A DNA stretch of 64,000 bases, from contig NZ_CP109460.1 in NCBI RefSeq assembly GCF_036227565.1, positions 6,944,001-7,008,000 of the forward strand. The letters run 5' to 3'. A program made the translations under genes and the position numbers. Source of the DNA: Streptomyces sp. NBC_01454. GTDB lineage: Bacteria > Actinomycetota > Actinomycetes > Streptomycetales > Streptomycetaceae. The notes beneath the pieces are model-generated. The model did no database searches and was not told the DNA's origin. It saw only the letters and a program-made list of their open reading frames with translations. Positions 7,304 through 17,065 of this stretch are shown in pieces (the first letter of the stretch is position 1; each line of letters starts with the position of its first letter).

Positions 7304-10216
7304 TCAGCCCGAGGCGGTCAGGGGGTTGCCGGTGAGCATGGCCGAGACGACCTCGGTACGGGACCGCAGGCCGGTGCGGGCGAACAGCCGGGAGAGGCGA
7401 TTGGCGACGGCGTCCTCGCTGAGCCGCAGCACGGTGGCGATCTGACGGTTGGCGAGCCCCTCGGTGATCAGGGTGGCCAGCAGCTGCTCGTTCTCGGCGG
7501 TGGCCTGCTTGCGGCCGGGGACGGCCAGCCCGGCCTCGCGCAGCGCGCCCCGGGTGTGGAAGCGGCTCAGCAACGAGCCCGTCTCCCCGTACAGTTCGTA
7601 CGCCTCGTGCAGCAGCTCCGGGGGGCCCGCGTCCCCGGCCGCCGCCGTCAGCGTGAGGGCGGTCTCGAACGGCTGGCCCCGCGAGCGGGCCAGGTCCACC
7701 GCCTCGTGCAACATCTCGCGCGCGGCGTCCGGGCCCTGCTCCCGCACCCGCGCCGATGCCAGCAGGTACAGCAGCCGGGTGCGTCCGCTGCCGGTGCGCC
7801 GGGCGAGTTCCTCGAGGCGCCACAGACAGGTCGCCGCCGCCTCGGCCCGGCCGTCCTCCGCCCGGAGCGTGGCGAGGGCGGCGGCCAGCTCGTCGGTTCC
7901 GTAGACATGGCCGCGCGCATCGGCCTCCCGCAGCCCGCGCCGCAACACCCGGTCGGCCGCGTCGGGTCGGCCCATGGTCCGCAGTACCGCGGCCTCGGCG
8001 ACGTCCAGGAAGGTCTCCAGATGCCCCTCGTGGGTCCCGCGCGCACCGGCGATCAGGCGGGTGGCACCGGCCGGCTTGCCCCTGGCCAGCAGGATGGCGG
8101 CCGTTCCCGCGACGAACAGATCGTGCTGGGGCGCCGCGATCCACGTCTGGTCCTTCGCGACCATGCCGCGCGCCAGCGCCAGCGCGTCGTCCCACCGGCC
8201 CTGGAGGTGAAGCAGGAGGAAGTGAGTGGTGGGGGGAAGCGCCCCGGGCGGCATCCCGCGGCCCTTCAGCAGGTCCATGGCGCCGCACAGGTCGGCGTTG
8301 CCGAGCAACTGGAGGGTGTACCCGGCCGCAATCGAGTACAGCGCCTCCGGGGGGAGACCGGGATCCGGCGGCGTCTCCAGGGCGCGGGCGAGCACATCGG
8401 TCCGGCCCTGCACCAGGTGCCCGGCGACCTGCGCCAGCTCGGGTATCAGCCGGATGTGCGGGTGCGGGCGCCACACCGACTCCGTCCGCGAGAGCAGGTC
8501 CAGCCCCTCCGGCCACCGGTCGCTCATGCACAATGCCAGCGCCCGCGCCGGCAACGCGGCCTCCGGGGGCAGCGGCAGCCGGTTCCACCACTCGGCCGTG
8601 CCCATCCGCGACAGCTGCGGCCAGTCCCTCACGGAGGTGACCGCGACGACCTTGAGGGTGGCGAGCTCCTGGAGGTCCGCGGCGCTGACGACGTCGGAGG
8701 GGTCGCGCAGAATCGTCTCCGCCGCCCGGCCCGCGGTCGGGTGGTCGCCCACGATCCAGGCGGCCTTCACGCACCGCAGCAACGCCAGTTCGCGGGCCGC
8801 CGGTTCCTCGATCAGGCGCAGCGCCGCCCGGAACCACCGCAGCATGCCGCGGTCCCCGGGGTCGGGGTGCAACGCCTCGGCGGCGGCCGTGAGTTCCGCC
8901 GCCGCGCGCTCGCGGTCGAGCAGCACGCCCGCGTCGGCGATCCGGTCGGGCAGGTAGGTCACGGCGTCCGCCTCCTTGAGGAGCACGGCCGGCCGCCGCG
9001 GGGCCGTGGCGGCGGCCGCGCCGTCCCGCGCCGCCCAGAGCGCCTCCACCGCGGCGGCGGACAGCCGGCCGCGTTCCAGGGGCCCGAGCCGTTCCCGGAC
9101 GGCGTGCTCCATCAGCGGTGACCGGAACTCCCAGCCCCGGGGGCCGCCGCCGTCCTCGCCGGGCAGTTCGTCGAGGAGGCCCGCGGCGATCAGGCGGCGC
9201 AGGCCGTCGCCGACCTCCCGGCCGGACAGACCGGTGGACTCGGCCACCAGCGCCGCCGCCGTCCGGCCGAGCGGCCACAGGATGCTCAGTGCCGCCGCCG
9301 TCGTCCGGCACGGTTCGCCGAGCTCGTGCAGCGCCCGCAGGAACCGGTCGTCGTCGGGCAGCACCGGCACCGGCGCGCTCGCGGCGAGGAAGGCGTGCCC
9401 GTCGGCGATCCGCACCGTGTTCCGCCGCGCCCACTCGGTGAGCAGCGCGTCGGCGGCCGCCGGAATCCCGCGGGTCAGCCCGAGGACGCGCTCGACCAGG
9501 GCCGGTTCGGGCACCGCCTGCGACCGTCGCGCCACCAGGTCGGCGAGCTGCGGCCGGGTCAGCCGCGGCAGGGGGATGGCCCGCGCCGCGCCCGCCTCCG
9601 CCGGCCACCGGGCGGCGGGGCCCAGGCGGGACGCGTCGCCGGGCCCGCCGCCGTGCCATACCGACGTGAACACCAGCCGGACCCCCGGGACGCGCCGGGC
9701 GGCGACGGCCCCCAGGGCGCCGAGGGACGCCGCGTCGGCGTACCGGGTGTCGTCCACCACCACGGCCACGGGTGCCGCGTGCGTCAGCGCGGACAGCAGC
9801 GCGTCGGCGACCGCCGCCCGGTCCCCCCGCTCCACAGCGGGCAGCACCTCGGCGTCCGGGTCCGTCCGTCCGGCCGCCGGCTGTTTCCCGGTGCCCGGCC
9901 GGTGCTCCCGCAGGGCGGTGATCACCCGCAGCGCCAGCAGCAGCGGACGGTCCTGGTCGCCGCGCACGCAGGCCAGGGCCACGACCATGTGATCCCGGGC
10001 CCGCAGCCGTGCGGCGGCCGCGTGCGCGAACGCGCTGCGCCCCGCCCCCCGTTCTCCGTGCACGAACACCAGGCCGGGCCCGTCCGGGTCGTCGAGGCAG
10101 CCCTCTAACGCGCGCAACTCCTGCTCACGGCCCACCAGATGTACGCTCGCGCCGTCCGGCCACGCCGCCGTGGTACCGCGCACCGCCTCGGCTTCCGCCG
10201 GCCGGCCACTGTCCAC
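7304..10216 (-). CDS. Large ATPase-LuxR (LAL-type) transcriptional regulator
   Basis: This 970-residue protein has the LAL layout: an N-terminal AAA/STAND-type ATPase module starting at LVGREQEL (about residue 27), a long TPR-like helical middle, and a C-terminal LuxR helix-turn-helix (about residues 905-960, GLANRQIATVLRLSEDAVANRLSRLF). The Walker A box reads GERGAGRS (54-61), with Arg in place of the catalytic Lys, so ATP binding or hydrolysis may be altered. The GTG at 10216 is chosen because AGGAGG lies 4 nt upstream. It diverges from a second LAL gene across 167 nt. Such proteins are typically pathway activators of secondary metabolism; the target here is unknown. Confidence 0.88.
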   Translation of the reverse strand: MDSGRPAEAEAVRGTTAAWPDGASVHLVGREQELRALEGCLDDPDGPGLVFVHGERGAGRSAFAHAAAARLRARDHMVVALACVRGDQDRPLLLALRVITALREHRPGTGKQPAAGRTDPDAEVLPAVERGDRAAVADALLSALTHAAPVAVVVDDTRYADAASLGALGAVAARRVPGVRLVFTSVWHGGGPGDASRLGPAARWPAEAGAARAIPLPRLTRPQLADLVARRSQAVPEPALVERVLGLTRGIPAAADALLTEWARRNTVRIADGHAFLAASAPVPVLPDDDRFLRALHELGEPCRTTAAALSILWPLGRTAAALVAESTGLSGREVGDGLRRLIAAGLLDELPGEDGGGPRGWEFRSPLMEHAVRERLGPLERGRLSAAAVEALWAARDGAAAATAPRRPAVLLKEADAVTYLPDRIADAGVLLDRERAAAELTAAAEALHPDPGDRGMLRWFRAALRLIEEPAARELALLRCVKAAWIVGDHPTAGRAAETILRDPSDVVSAADLQELATLKVVAVTSVRDWPQLSRMGTAEWWNRLPLPPEAALPARALALCMSDRWPEGLDLLSRTESVWRPHPHIRLIPELAQVAGHLVQGRTDVLARALETPPDPGLPPEALYSIAAGYTLQLLGNADLCGAMDLLKGRGMPPGALPPTTHFLLLHLQGRWDDALALARGMVAKDQTWIAAPQHDLFVAGTAAILLARGKPAGATRLIAGARGTHEGHLETFLDVAEAAVLRTMGRPDAADRVLRRGLREADARGHVYGTDELAAALATLRAEDGRAEAAATCLWRLEELARRTGSGRTRLLYLLASARVREQGPDAAREMLHEAVDLARSRGQPFETALTLTAAAGDAGPPELLHEAYELYGETGSLLSRFHTRGALREAGLAVPGRKQATAENEQLLATLITEGLANRQIATVLRLSEDAVANRLSRLFARTGLRSRTEVVSAMLTGNPLTASG

Positions 10217-10383
10217 GGAACCTCCTCAACGACGTGTCACCGGCGGCCGCTCCGCCCGGTGTCCGCGACGGGGCGGGTGCGCCGGCCCCGTCGGAGCCTG
10301 CATTATGACCGTCTCCCGCGACGACGTCACGATCGGCGGGACGGCCCCCGGTCGACGCGGGCCGAAGACGAGTGAGGAGAACC

Positions 10384-13212
10384 GTGGAACGCCGTGCACC
10401 TCTCGTCGGCAGGGACCACCAGGTCGGCGTGGTGGCCGACGCCCTGCGTCCGGCCGGTACGGCGCGGACCCTGCTCGTGACCGGCGAGGCCGGCGCGGGC
10501 AAGACCGCCGTGCTGGACGAGGCGCGGCACGCGGTGGCCCAGGAGGGGGCCAAGGTGCTGCGGCTGGACGGGGAGACCGCCACCGGGCCGACCGGGGCCG
10601 CCGTCCTGGCCGACGCCGTCTGCGAGGTGCTCGCCACGGTTCACCATGACCGGTTCCCGGCCCACCTCAGCGCCGTGCGACGGGCGCAGTCGCGCGGGGA
10701 CGGCGGCGAACTGACGCTGCTGGCCACCCTGGGCGAGACCCTCGCGGACGCGGCGTGCCAGGTGCCGTTCGCCCTCGTCCTCGACGGCGCCGAGCGCCTG
10801 CCCGCGCCGACCGCGTCCGCGCTCCAGCTGATGCTGCGGGCGTTCCGGCCCGCCGGCGTGCCCGTGGTGCTGGCCGGGCGCCCGGCGTCCCGGGGCCCGG
10901 CCGGCGCACCCGACCTGGCGGCGGCGGCCGACCACGTGCTCGACCTGCCGCCGCTGCGGCCGGACGACATCGGTGAACTCGTCGGACAGCGCCTCGGCCG
11001 CCCCGCCGAACCCGCGCTCCTCGCGGCGGTGCGGCGCTCCCTCGGCCCCCTGGGCGGCAACCCCGCGGCCGTGTTATCCGTGCTCACCGCGCTGCACGCC
11101 GACGGCGGCCTCGTCGACCTCGACGGCTGTACGGGCCTGGCCGGGACGGCGGACGACCTGCGGCTCACCGTGGACGCCGAACCGCTGCGCCGGGTCACGG
11201 CCGGCGGCACGGACGCCGCCGTCGTCCTGGCCGGCCTGCTGCACCGCGCCGAGCTGCGGCTGGAGGACCTGCACAGCCTGATCCCGGCCTGCGCGGCGCT
11301 CGCCGCGGACCTCGGCCGGACGGTCGACCGGCTGGTCAGGGAGCGGGTGTTGACCCTCGACGGGGACGGCCGGCTGGCCTTCGCCGTCCCCGCGGTGGCG
11401 GCGGCGCTGCGGACCCTGGCGCCCCGCCGTGACGTCCGGCCGATGCACGCCGCCGTCGTGCGGACGGTGGCCGAGCGGCTGGGCCCCGCCACCACGGGCG
11501 CCTGCCATCCGCAGCTGGCCGATCACGTCGCGGCCGCGGGCTCCGCGCTGCACGACGGCGTGGCGGTGCCGCTGCTGCTGGCGGCCGCCGCCAAGGACGC
11601 CCGGTCCTACCACCCGCGGGCGGCGCGGGCCTACCTGTCCGCGCTGCGCCGCCTGCCGCCCAACTACCCCGCGACGCTGGGCGTACTGCGCGAGGCCGCC
11701 GAACTGGGACTGGGGTGCGGCGACCACGCCGGCGTCCTCGCGCTCGGCGAGCCGATCCTCGCCGGCCTGCGGGATCCCGGCCCCTCCGATGGCGGCGGGC
11801 TGGAATTCGCCACCCATGCCTGGGGGCTGTCCGCGCTGCACGAGCACCGCTCGCCCTACGACGACGGCGCCGTGCCCCCGGCGGTCTTGGCACGGATGCC
11901 GCGGACGGCGATGCTGGCCGCGCTCGGCGGCCGGTACGGCATCGGCCCGCTCACCCCTTGGCCGGCCACCCCGCAGCCGGCGTCCGCGGAACCCGTCCCG
12001 GACGGCGGCCGGCGCCGCGACGGCCCGGGTCCGCTGCCGACCCGGGCCGAGCTGCGGACCCTGGCCGCCGCCGTGGGCAGCCACGAGGAACTGGCCCGGG
12101 CCATCCATGACTTACGGGGAGAGGAGCGCGGCGAGCCGGCGATCGGGCGGCTGCGGGACGCGGCGGCCTACGGCGACCTGGCGGGCGCCCTCGAGGCCGT
12201 ACTGGGCGAACGCTGCGTACCCGCCGGCGACAGCACCGCCGGCCGCTACCACGCCATGGTCCGCGACTATCTGGGCGGACGCTGGGACGACGCCCTGGCG
12301 GCGGCCCGCGGCATCGAGCGGCGCGATCGCGCCTGCGGCGGGCCGGGCACCGGCCGGTTGGCCCGGGCACTGGCGGCCGAGATCCACTGCTTACGCGGTG
12401 ACCTCGGCCGCGCCCGCGAGTGGCTCGACCTCATCCCCGGCACGGTCGTCCACCCGTTGGTGGCCCGCGCCCGGCTGGGCGTGCGGTACTGGTCGGGGCA
12501 GCAGGACGCGGCGCTGGAGGAGGCGTGGCACGACGTGCGGCGGGCGCGCGACAGCGGCCTGCTCGCGGGGGTCGAGAGGGTGCTGCTGCGCATCCTGGAG
12601 TTCGCCGAGGAGACCCGGCCGCGGCAGGCGCGGCAGGCCCTGGAGCAACTGGCGGCCCTGCACGCGGAGGCCGACACCGCCATGACCCGCGAGGCGCTGC
12701 TCGTCGCCTGCGGGGTGCTGCACGGTGACGCCGAGGGCGCGCACGACGCCTACCTGTCGGCCGAGCGGCGGGGCGACCGGCACATGATGCTGTACTGCTG
12801 CCAGATCCTCGCCGAGGTCGCCGAGGAGCCCCAGCCCTGGCTGGCGGAGGCGGCCCGCCACACCCATCTGCTGTCCCTCGGACGTCCCGGGCGCGCCCTG
12901 CTCGGCCGCTCGGCGCAGCGCCGCAACGTGCCGCTGCCCAGGGGCCGTTCGGCCCGCGAGGGCCTGAGCGAGGCGGAGGTGCGGCTGATCGGCATGGTCG
13001 GCGAGGGCGGGACCAACCGGCAGATCGCGGCCCGTCTGGCGTGCAGTGAGAAGACGGTCGAACAACGGCTGGCCCGGCTGTTCCAGCGCACCGGCAAACG
13101 CTCGCGGGTGGAACTGGTGGCGGCCTGGCTGGACGGCAGCCTGGCCGGACTCGGCCCCGGGCCGGACGCCGCGCCGGGACCGGGCGCGAGGTCCGGCCCG
13201 GCCGGCGGCTGA
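10384..13212 (+). CDS. Large ATPase-LuxR (LAL-type) transcriptional regulator
   Basis: This 942-residue protein has the same layout as its divergent neighbour: PLVGRDHQ at the N-terminus, an intact Walker A GEAGAGKT at residues 34-41, FALVLDGAERL as the Walker B-like strand, a TPR-like middle, and a C-terminal LuxR helix-turn-helix (SEAEVRLIGMVGEGGTNRQI, then SEKTVEQRLARLFQRTGKRS). The start is the GTG at 10384, with GAGGAG four bases upstream; the frame is open a few codons further. The pair shares a 167-nt intergenic region and may cross-regulate. The downstream MFS exporter is convergent. Confidence 0.88.
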   Translation: MERRAPLVGRDHQVGVVADALRPAGTARTLLVTGEAGAGKTAVLDEARHAVAQEGAKVLRLDGETATGPTGAAVLADAVCEVLATVHHDRFPAHLSAVRRAQSRGDGGELTLLATLGETLADAACQVPFALVLDGAERLPAPTASALQLMLRAFRPAGVPVVLAGRPASRGPAGAPDLAAAADHVLDLPPLRPDDIGELVGQRLGRPAEPALLAAVRRSLGPLGGNPAAVLSVLTALHADGGLVDLDGCTGLAGTADDLRLTVDAEPLRRVTAGGTDAAVVLAGLLHRAELRLEDLHSLIPACAALAADLGRTVDRLVRERVLTLDGDGRLAFAVPAVAAALRTLAPRRDVRPMHAAVVRTVAERLGPATTGACHPQLADHVAAAGSALHDGVAVPLLLAAAAKDARSYHPRAARAYLSALRRLPPNYPATLGVLREAAELGLGCGDHAGVLALGEPILAGLRDPGPSDGGGLEFATHAWGLSALHEHRSPYDDGAVPPAVLARMPRTAMLAALGGRYGIGPLTPWPATPQPASAEPVPDGGRRRDGPGPLPTRAELRTLAAAVGSHEELARAIHDLRGEERGEPAIGRLRDAAAYGDLAGALEAVLGERCVPAGDSTAGRYHAMVRDYLGGRWDDALAAARGIERRDRACGGPGTGRLARALAAEIHCLRGDLGRAREWLDLIPGTVVHPLVARARLGVRYWSGQQDAALEEAWHDVRRARDSGLLAGVERVLLRILEFAEETRPRQARQALEQLAALHAEADTAMTREALLVACGVLHGDAEGAHDAYLSAERRGDRHMMLYCCQILAEVAEEPQPWLAEAARHTHLLSLGRPGRALLGRSAQRRNVPLPRGRSAREGLSEAEVRLIGMVGEGGTNRQIAARLACSEKTVEQRLARLFQRTGKRSRVELVAAWLDGSLAGLGPGPDAAPGPGARSGPAGG

Positions 13213-13249
13213 ACGCGCGGGCAGCAGGCCCCGATCAGGAACCGCCCCC

Positions 13250-14671
13250 TCACCGAGCCCTCCTGGGCCTCGCCGGTACGCACCGCCACGCGAGGCCCGC
13301 GGCGATCAGATAGGCGAGCCCGCCGACGGCCATGCTGAGGCGGATCCCCGCCTGGTAGGAGGTGGCGGTGGCGAGCAGGGTGCCGCCCAGTGCGACGCCG
13401 GTCGCGCTGCCGATCTGGCGGGTGGTGTTGAACACGGCGGAGGCGGTCCCCGCATACGCCGCGGGTGCGGCGCCCATCACGGTGGAGGTCGCGCCGGTCA
13501 GGGCGAAGGAAGTGCCGAACCCCGCGGCCATCATCGGGGCGACCAGCAGCGGGTAGGCCGGGTCGGCTCCCGCGGCGGCCCAGCCCGCCAGTCCCAGGGC
13601 GGCCAGGAGCATGCCGGAGACCACCAGCGGACGGTCGCCGGTGGTGCGGCTGAGCCGCCCTGACAGGACGGAGGCGAACATGGTCATCGCCACCGCCGGG
13701 AACAGGGCCGCCCCCGTGGCGAGGGCGCTGAACCCGCGCTGGTGCTGGAAGTCGAGGCTGGCGGTGAACACCATGCCGTAGAAGCCGAAGTTGAACAGCA
13801 GACCGATCACGGCTCCGCCGCTCAGCGCGCGTGCGCGCAGCAGGTCCGGTGGCAGGGCGGGGGAGCGGGCCAGCCGTTCACGCACCGCCAGCGCCGCGAC
13901 CGCCACGACGCACAGGCCCAGCCCGGCGACCACGGCCGGATCCGACCACCCCCGGCGCCCGGCCTCGTTGAGCGCGGCCGTCAGCAGCGCCACCGCCGCC
14001 ACCACCAGGCACTGCGCCGGCCAGTCCAGCGCCCGGCCGGCGTGCCGGGGCGAGGGCGCCACCTGCCGCAGCGTCAGCACCAGACAGGCCACGCCGACGG
14101 GCAGGTTGATGAGGAACACCCACCGCCAGCCCGCGGTCGACACCAGCAGCCCGCCCAGCAGCGGCCCGGCGGAGGCCGCGATGCCCGCCATCGACCCCCA
14201 CAGCCCGAAGGCCCGCGAGCGCGCGGCGGGCGCCGGGTAGGCCTGCTGGAGCAGCGCCAGGGAACCGGGCACGATCAGCGCCGCACCGAAGCCTTCCACC
14301 AGCCGCGCCAGCACCAGGAACGGGGCGGTCGGCGCCAGCGCGCACGCGGCCGAGGACACGGTGAACACGGTGACGCCCGCGCAGAACACCCGGCGGTTGC
14401 CCAGGCGGTCGCCCAGCGCCCCGCCGGTCAGCAGGAACCCGGCGAAGACCAGGGTGTACCCGTCGGTGATCCACTGAATGCCGGTGAGCGAGGCGGAGAG
14501 GTCCCGGCCGATCACCGGCACCGCGACATTGATGATCGTCACGTCCAGGATCACCATGAAATACCCGGCGCACACCGCCAGCAGCGGCGCCAGGGACCGC
14601 CGTCGGGGCTCCGGGGCCGCGTCCGATGGGGGCTCCGACGCACCACCGCCGGCCGTCTCCGCGAACTCCAC
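13250..14671 (-). CDS. DHA2-type MFS drug exporter
   Basis: This membrane protein of about 473 residues belongs to the 14-TM DHA2 (EmrB/QacA) branch of the major facilitator superfamily. Visible signs are the first-helix LDVTIINVAVPVIGRDL motif, ITDGYTLVFAGFLLTGGALGDRLG (motif A region), and LVEGFGAALIVPGSLALL. These proteins expel drugs or secondary metabolites with proton antiport. The GTG at 14671 has GGAG eight bases upstream. The open frame runs to 14731 but begins with rare codons. It lies 202 nt downstream of the HTH membrane protein and is convergent with the LAL gene. Confidence 0.85.
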   Translation of the reverse strand: MEFAETAGGGASEPPSDAAPEPRRRSLAPLLAVCAGYFMVILDVTIINVAVPVIGRDLSASLTGIQWITDGYTLVFAGFLLTGGALGDRLGNRRVFCAGVTVFTVSSAACALAPTAPFLVLARLVEGFGAALIVPGSLALLQQAYPAPAARSRAFGLWGSMAGIAASAGPLLGGLLVSTAGWRWVFLINLPVGVACLVLTLRQVAPSPRHAGRALDWPAQCLVVAAVALLTAALNEAGRRGWSDPAVVAGLGLCVVAVAALAVRERLARSPALPPDLLRARALSGGAVIGLLFNFGFYGMVFTASLDFQHQRGFSALATGAALFPAVAMTMFASVLSGRLSRTTGDRPLVVSGMLLAALGLAGWAAAGADPAYPLLVAPMMAAGFGTSFALTGATSTVMGAAPAAYAGTASAVFNTTRQIGSATGVALGGTLLATATSYQAGIRLSMAVGGLAYLIAAGLAWRCVPARPRRAR

Positions 14672-14873
14672 GTCGCCCACTCCGTCCCGTTCGCAGCGGA
14701 CCGCCGCCGAAGAGCGGAGGACATGCACCAAAGGGGTCGGTAAGGAACAGTACGGCGGACCGGACGCGCAGCGCGGTAACGCGGCCAGTGGCGACAGCGG
14801 TGGCAGTGGCGCGGTCGGCGTGGTCCGCCCGGTCAGCGAGGTGTGCGGCGGACGGTCGCGTGGACCGGTGCGC

Positions 14874-15764
14874 TCAACGCATCACCCGTTCCAGGAAGTT
14901 GGGGCCGGGGAAGTCATCGCCGTTCCCGGGGCGGGCGGGGCTGGTCAGCTCGACGGCGCCGGTGCACGCCACCCGGTCCGTCACCTTCGCGCACGCCACC
15001 GCGTTGCGCAGATCCGTCGTGGCGAGCATGGGGCTGACGGCCAGCCCCTCACGGCCCTTGGGATGGGAGGTGAGCCGGGCGTCCCGGCCGACCCAGATCG
15101 AGACCTTCTGCGCGCTGCCGGAGCGCGGCTGCACCTCCGACCAGACCGTGCCGCACGACGGGCTGAACCGCAGCCGCACGGTGTAGGTGGTGTCCGTGAT
15201 GGTGCTCTCCGCACGCGCGTCGCGACTGCAGCCGTACCTCCTCGGATACCGCCCCTGACACCTGTGTCCGTGGCACGCGTCGGGTGCGCCCCACACCGCG
15301 CGCGGGCCGTTCGCGGGAATCTCCACCATCGAGGCCGCCGCCCCCATGGTCGCCACCAGCGCCACCAGCGCCGCCAGTGCCACCAGCGCGCCGGCGCGCC
15401 GCAACACCCCCGCGCCGCGCGCCATCCCGCGGCTACGCCCGGACCGTTGCACCGGGACGGGAGCCGTGGCCGGCGCGGGCGGCCCGGCCAGCGGCGCGGT
15501 CCGGGCGTGGTACGCGGCGTCGTGGAGCAGCAGCAGGGGTTCCTGATCCGCGCCGGCCACCTGACCCAGCGCCACGACCGCGCCGCGCGGCGGCAGCTTC
15601 TCCCCGTTGAGATAGCGGTGCCAGGCGGACTTGCTGTACGGGGTCTTCCGGGACAGGCCGTCCAGGCTCAGCCCCGTCCGCTCCTTGAGGGCGCGCAGCT
15701 CCTCGGCCAGGAGCTGGGCGTCGGTATCGAGCGTGTCGGGCAGCGGCCGCCAGCGGGACACCAT
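14874..15764 (-). CDS. Membrane-anchored XRE-type HTH protein with DUF2690-like domain
   Basis: This 296-residue protein has three parts. An N-terminal XRE-like helix-turn-helix lies at about residues 15-70 (LKERTGLSLDGLSRKTPYSKSAWHRYLNGEK). A basic linker leads into one transmembrane helix (about 120-145). The extracytoplasmic C-terminal half contains several Cys (CHGHRCQGRYP, CSRDA, FSPSCGTVW, VACAK, VACTG). The layout fits the Streptomyces family with an XRE domain and a secreted DUF2690 domain, of unknown function. It suggests coupling of an envelope signal to DNA binding, which is inference. The ATG at 15764 has GGGGAGG five bases upstream. Confidence 0.8.
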   Translation of the reverse strand: MVSRWRPLPDTLDTDAQLLAEELRALKERTGLSLDGLSRKTPYSKSAWHRYLNGEKLPPRGAVVALGQVAGADQEPLLLLHDAAYHARTAPLAGPPAPATAPVPVQRSGRSRGMARGAGVLRRAGALVALAALVALVATMGAAASMVEIPANGPRAVWGAPDACHGHRCQGRYPRRYGCSRDARAESTITDTTYTVRLRFSPSCGTVWSEVQPRSGSAQKVSIWVGRDARLTSHPKGREGLAVSPMLATTDLRNAVACAKVTDRVACTGAVELTSPARPGNGDDFPGPNFLERVMR

Positions 15765-15919
15765 GTGCGCCTCCCCTCACCACCCCGCCTCCGCTCGGGG
15801 GTGGGCGCTTCGGCGGCCCGGTCCGGCGGTCCGGGGCGGTGCCTGTTTCCTCCCGGATGGCGGAATGTGTACCCACGCGTGGCAGCGGGCGACACCCTCC
15901 ACACACCGAACACCACATG

Positions 15920-16951
15920 TCAGCTGAGCGCTTTGTCATACAAGCGGAAGGCACGCCTGCCTGCCGGACCCTCGGTGAACCCCAGGCACAGCCGCGGTGT
16001 GCCGTTGCCCGGCAGCACGGCCAGGCCCTCCGGTTCCCGCGGCGACAGTCCCGGCGCCGTGCGGTCCAGCTGCTGCCACACCACCCGTCCGGTCCGCAGA
16101 TCCATGCGGTACAGCCGGGTGTTGCCGCCCGAGGACGACGGATTGCCCGCCCCGTAGCCGCTGCCGAGGATCTGGTAGGCGTAATCGCCGTACAGGGCCA
16201 TGCCCTGGAAAGGCAGCCCCAGCGCGGCGCCGGGCTGCGCGAAGTCGGCCAGCGGAGCGAACCAGCGGTTGCGGAACTCGTCCAGGCCGTACAGGGCGAA
16301 CCGGGGTATGCCCTTCCGCTTGTACCGCAGCAGCAGTTGGCGGTGTGTCACATCCAGGGCCGGGGAATTGCTGGTGGAGCCGGGGACAGGGCGGTACGTG
16401 CCGAGCTCGTGGCTGCCGCGGTCCAGCACCTGCCCGGCCACGAAGCGAAAGCGGCACACCCCGCGCCCGTAGCCGGACGACGGGTGGGCATCCCACTCCG
16501 TCCACAGCGTGACGCCGTCCGTGGAGTCCTCGAGCCCGATCGAGCCTCCGTGGCCGAACCCCTTCAGATACATGTGCCCGGCGTCGGCGCCGCCCAGGGT
16601 GAGCCGGTTCAGACACAGATCACCCCGCCGCGCGCGCTCCGCGTGGGACACCGCCGCCTTCTCGCCCGGCAGCCGGACCCCGCCCGCCACCACCTGTACC
16701 GCGTAGAGGTGGCCGTGCCGTTCGTCGACCGCGAAGGACTGCAGCACCGTGCTGTGCCGCAGCCGGCCGGCGAAGAACTGCCGGCCCGGCGCCGACAGGG
16801 CGGGCAGCCTCCGGTCCGGCGCCCGCGCGGCCCTCGCCCACTGCGCCGCCCCTGCCCACTGCGCCGGCGCGAGGGCGGCGGCCACCGCGCCCACGCCGAG
16901 ACCGAGCACCGCTCGGCGTCCCGGTCGCGGCCCCTGCATGTTTCTGACCAT
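15920..16951 (-). CDS. Secreted TagC-like beta-propeller protein
   Basis: This 343-residue protein has a twin-arginine-like signal peptide (PRPGRRAVLGLGVGAVAAAL) and a mature part rich in short beta strands (STVLQSFAVDERHGHLYAVQ, GYGRGVCRFRFV, EPEGLAVLPG). It resembles Streptomyces proteins annotated as teichoic acid biosynthesis protein C or phage baseplate-like, which share a propeller fold. An enzymatic role has not been shown for these and none is assumed. The ATG at 16951 has GGAG six bases upstream. A second ATG lies four codons later. It probably acts outside the cell. Confidence 0.75.
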   Translation of the reverse strand: MVRNMQGPRPGRRAVLGLGVGAVAAALAPAQWAGAAQWARAARAPDRRLPALSAPGRQFFAGRLRHSTVLQSFAVDERHGHLYAVQVVAGGVRLPGEKAAVSHAERARRGDLCLNRLTLGGADAGHMYLKGFGHGGSIGLEDSTDGVTLWTEWDAHPSSGYGRGVCRFRFVAGQVLDRGSHELGTYRPVPGSTSNSPALDVTHRQLLLRYKRKGIPRFALYGLDEFRNRWFAPLADFAQPGAALGLPFQGMALYGDYAYQILGSGYGAGNPSSSGGNTRLYRMDLRTGRVVWQQLDRTAPGLSPREPEGLAVLPGNGTPRLCLGFTEGPAGRRAFRLYDKALS

Positions 16952-17065
16952 CAAGCGCTCCAAGGGATCGGACCGGCTGCCCGCCCGCTCGCGATGCCGA
17001 ACGGGCGGGCAGCCACGGGTCATCCCCGGGTCACTTCATCCCCGGGGTCACTGCGGACGGCGGCG

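Noticed and set aside
7148..9121. Long open frame of 657 codons on the plus strand
   Set aside because: It is antisense to the large LuxR gene. In 72% GC DNA such frames arise by chance, and its translation is Arg/Gly/Gln-rich with no family match.
7188..9659. Open frame of 823 codons on the minus strand
   Set aside because: It overlaps the LuxR-ATPase gene in another frame, is almost entirely Arg/Gly/Pro/Ala, and lacks motifs.
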